Origin: Lichenifustis flavocetrariae
Lineage (GTDB): Bacteria > Pseudomonadota > Alphaproteobacteria > Rhizobiales > Beijerinckiaceae
DNA length: 53,042 bases
Direction of reading: 5' to 3'
Assembly (NCBI RefSeq): GCF_026130545.1
Contig: NZ_JAMOIM010000032.1
Span: forward strand, 1-53,042
Position 1 is the first letter of the stretch. Each line of letters starts with the position of its first letter. Under the pieces are notes generated by a model, which was not told where the DNA came from, did no database searches, and worked only from the letters and a program-made list of their open reading frames with translations. The translations under genes were made by a program, and so were the position numbers. This document shows positions 52,975-53,042 of the stretch, piece after piece.

Positions 52975-53042
52975 GGAGCTGTTCAGGATGGCGGCGATGT
53001 CGGTGCGGCGCTGGAGGACGTGATGGGTTCGAGCGTGAGGGG

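Noticed and set aside
1-53042. CRISPR arrays, tRNA and rRNA genes, prophage
   Set aside because: No regularly spaced repeats, no tRNA-like cloverleaf or rRNA core sequence, and no phage structural genes were seen by eye.

Overview
The window is GC-rich, has dense short-spaced operons and is almost entirely coding. Protein content points to an alphaproteobacterium, most likely Hyphomicrobiales (rhizobia, Methylobacterium or Beijerinckiaceae-like). The pointers are a DUF6894-type protein, a CheB/CheR fusion kinase with a FixJ-like output, a LOV kinase, and BON and PRC-barrel envelope proteins. No rRNA, tRNA, CRISPR array or intact mobile element was seen. Genus cannot be fixed by eye.

Layout. 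(1) 1-609: window edge and a decayed IS701-type transposase fragment. (2) 610-8524, minus strand: one apparent operon, BON protein, oleate hydratase, cyanide-insensitive bd-type oxidase (cioA, cioB), then a Mla lipid transporter (mlaE, mlaF, and mlaD fused to a PqiC-like domain). (3) 9306-14258: alcohol dehydrogenase and NAD(P)HX repair on minus, divergent from 6-phosphogluconate dehydrogenase and a LysR regulator on plus. (4) 14441-18874: a very large CheB-CheR-PAS-kinase-REC-REC-LuxR-HTH protein. (5) 19384-28680, plus strand: slipin, a tpiA gene with an in-frame TGA, P-type H+-ATPase, PPK2, transaldolase, pgi, rpiA. (6) 28921-35411: HAD phosphatase/mutase with a GH65 phosphorylase, convergent with phosphoketolase and class I aldolase. 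(7) 35761-45138: many small stress and envelope proteins (PRC, DUF1269-like, BON), an exoribonuclease-like protein, a sugar MFS transporter and a HAD hydrolase. (8) 45224-52974: glycogen debranching enzyme, LOV hybrid kinase, PRC protein, Do protease, and small proteins.

How they fit together (inference). The enzymes form a storage-carbohydrate and phosphoketolase/pentose-phosphate economy: debranching enzyme, GH65 phosphorylase, mutase, Pgi, Gnd, RpiA, Tal, Xfp and Fba. Polyphosphate use, proton export, an O2-scavenging oxidase, alcohol dehydrogenase and envelope maintenance accompany them. This is the gene set expected of a low-oxygen or energy-starvation persistence island, similar in content to the low-oxygen-activated (lxa) locus of Burkholderia cenocepacia.

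Main discovery. A dispersed element, consensus TRRGTAGTTTCCGANCCT, occurs 19 times, almost always alone in the leader of a transcription unit. It points toward the gene, and a TA-containing -10-like hexamer often lies about 20-28 bases downstream. Nearly every unit of the island carries one, and a divergent pair of genes carries two in opposite orientation. The element resembles NarL/FixJ-family sites. The giant kinase encoded in the island ends in a FixJ-like receiver plus LuxR HTH, so it is the first candidate for the factor that binds the element. That link is inference.
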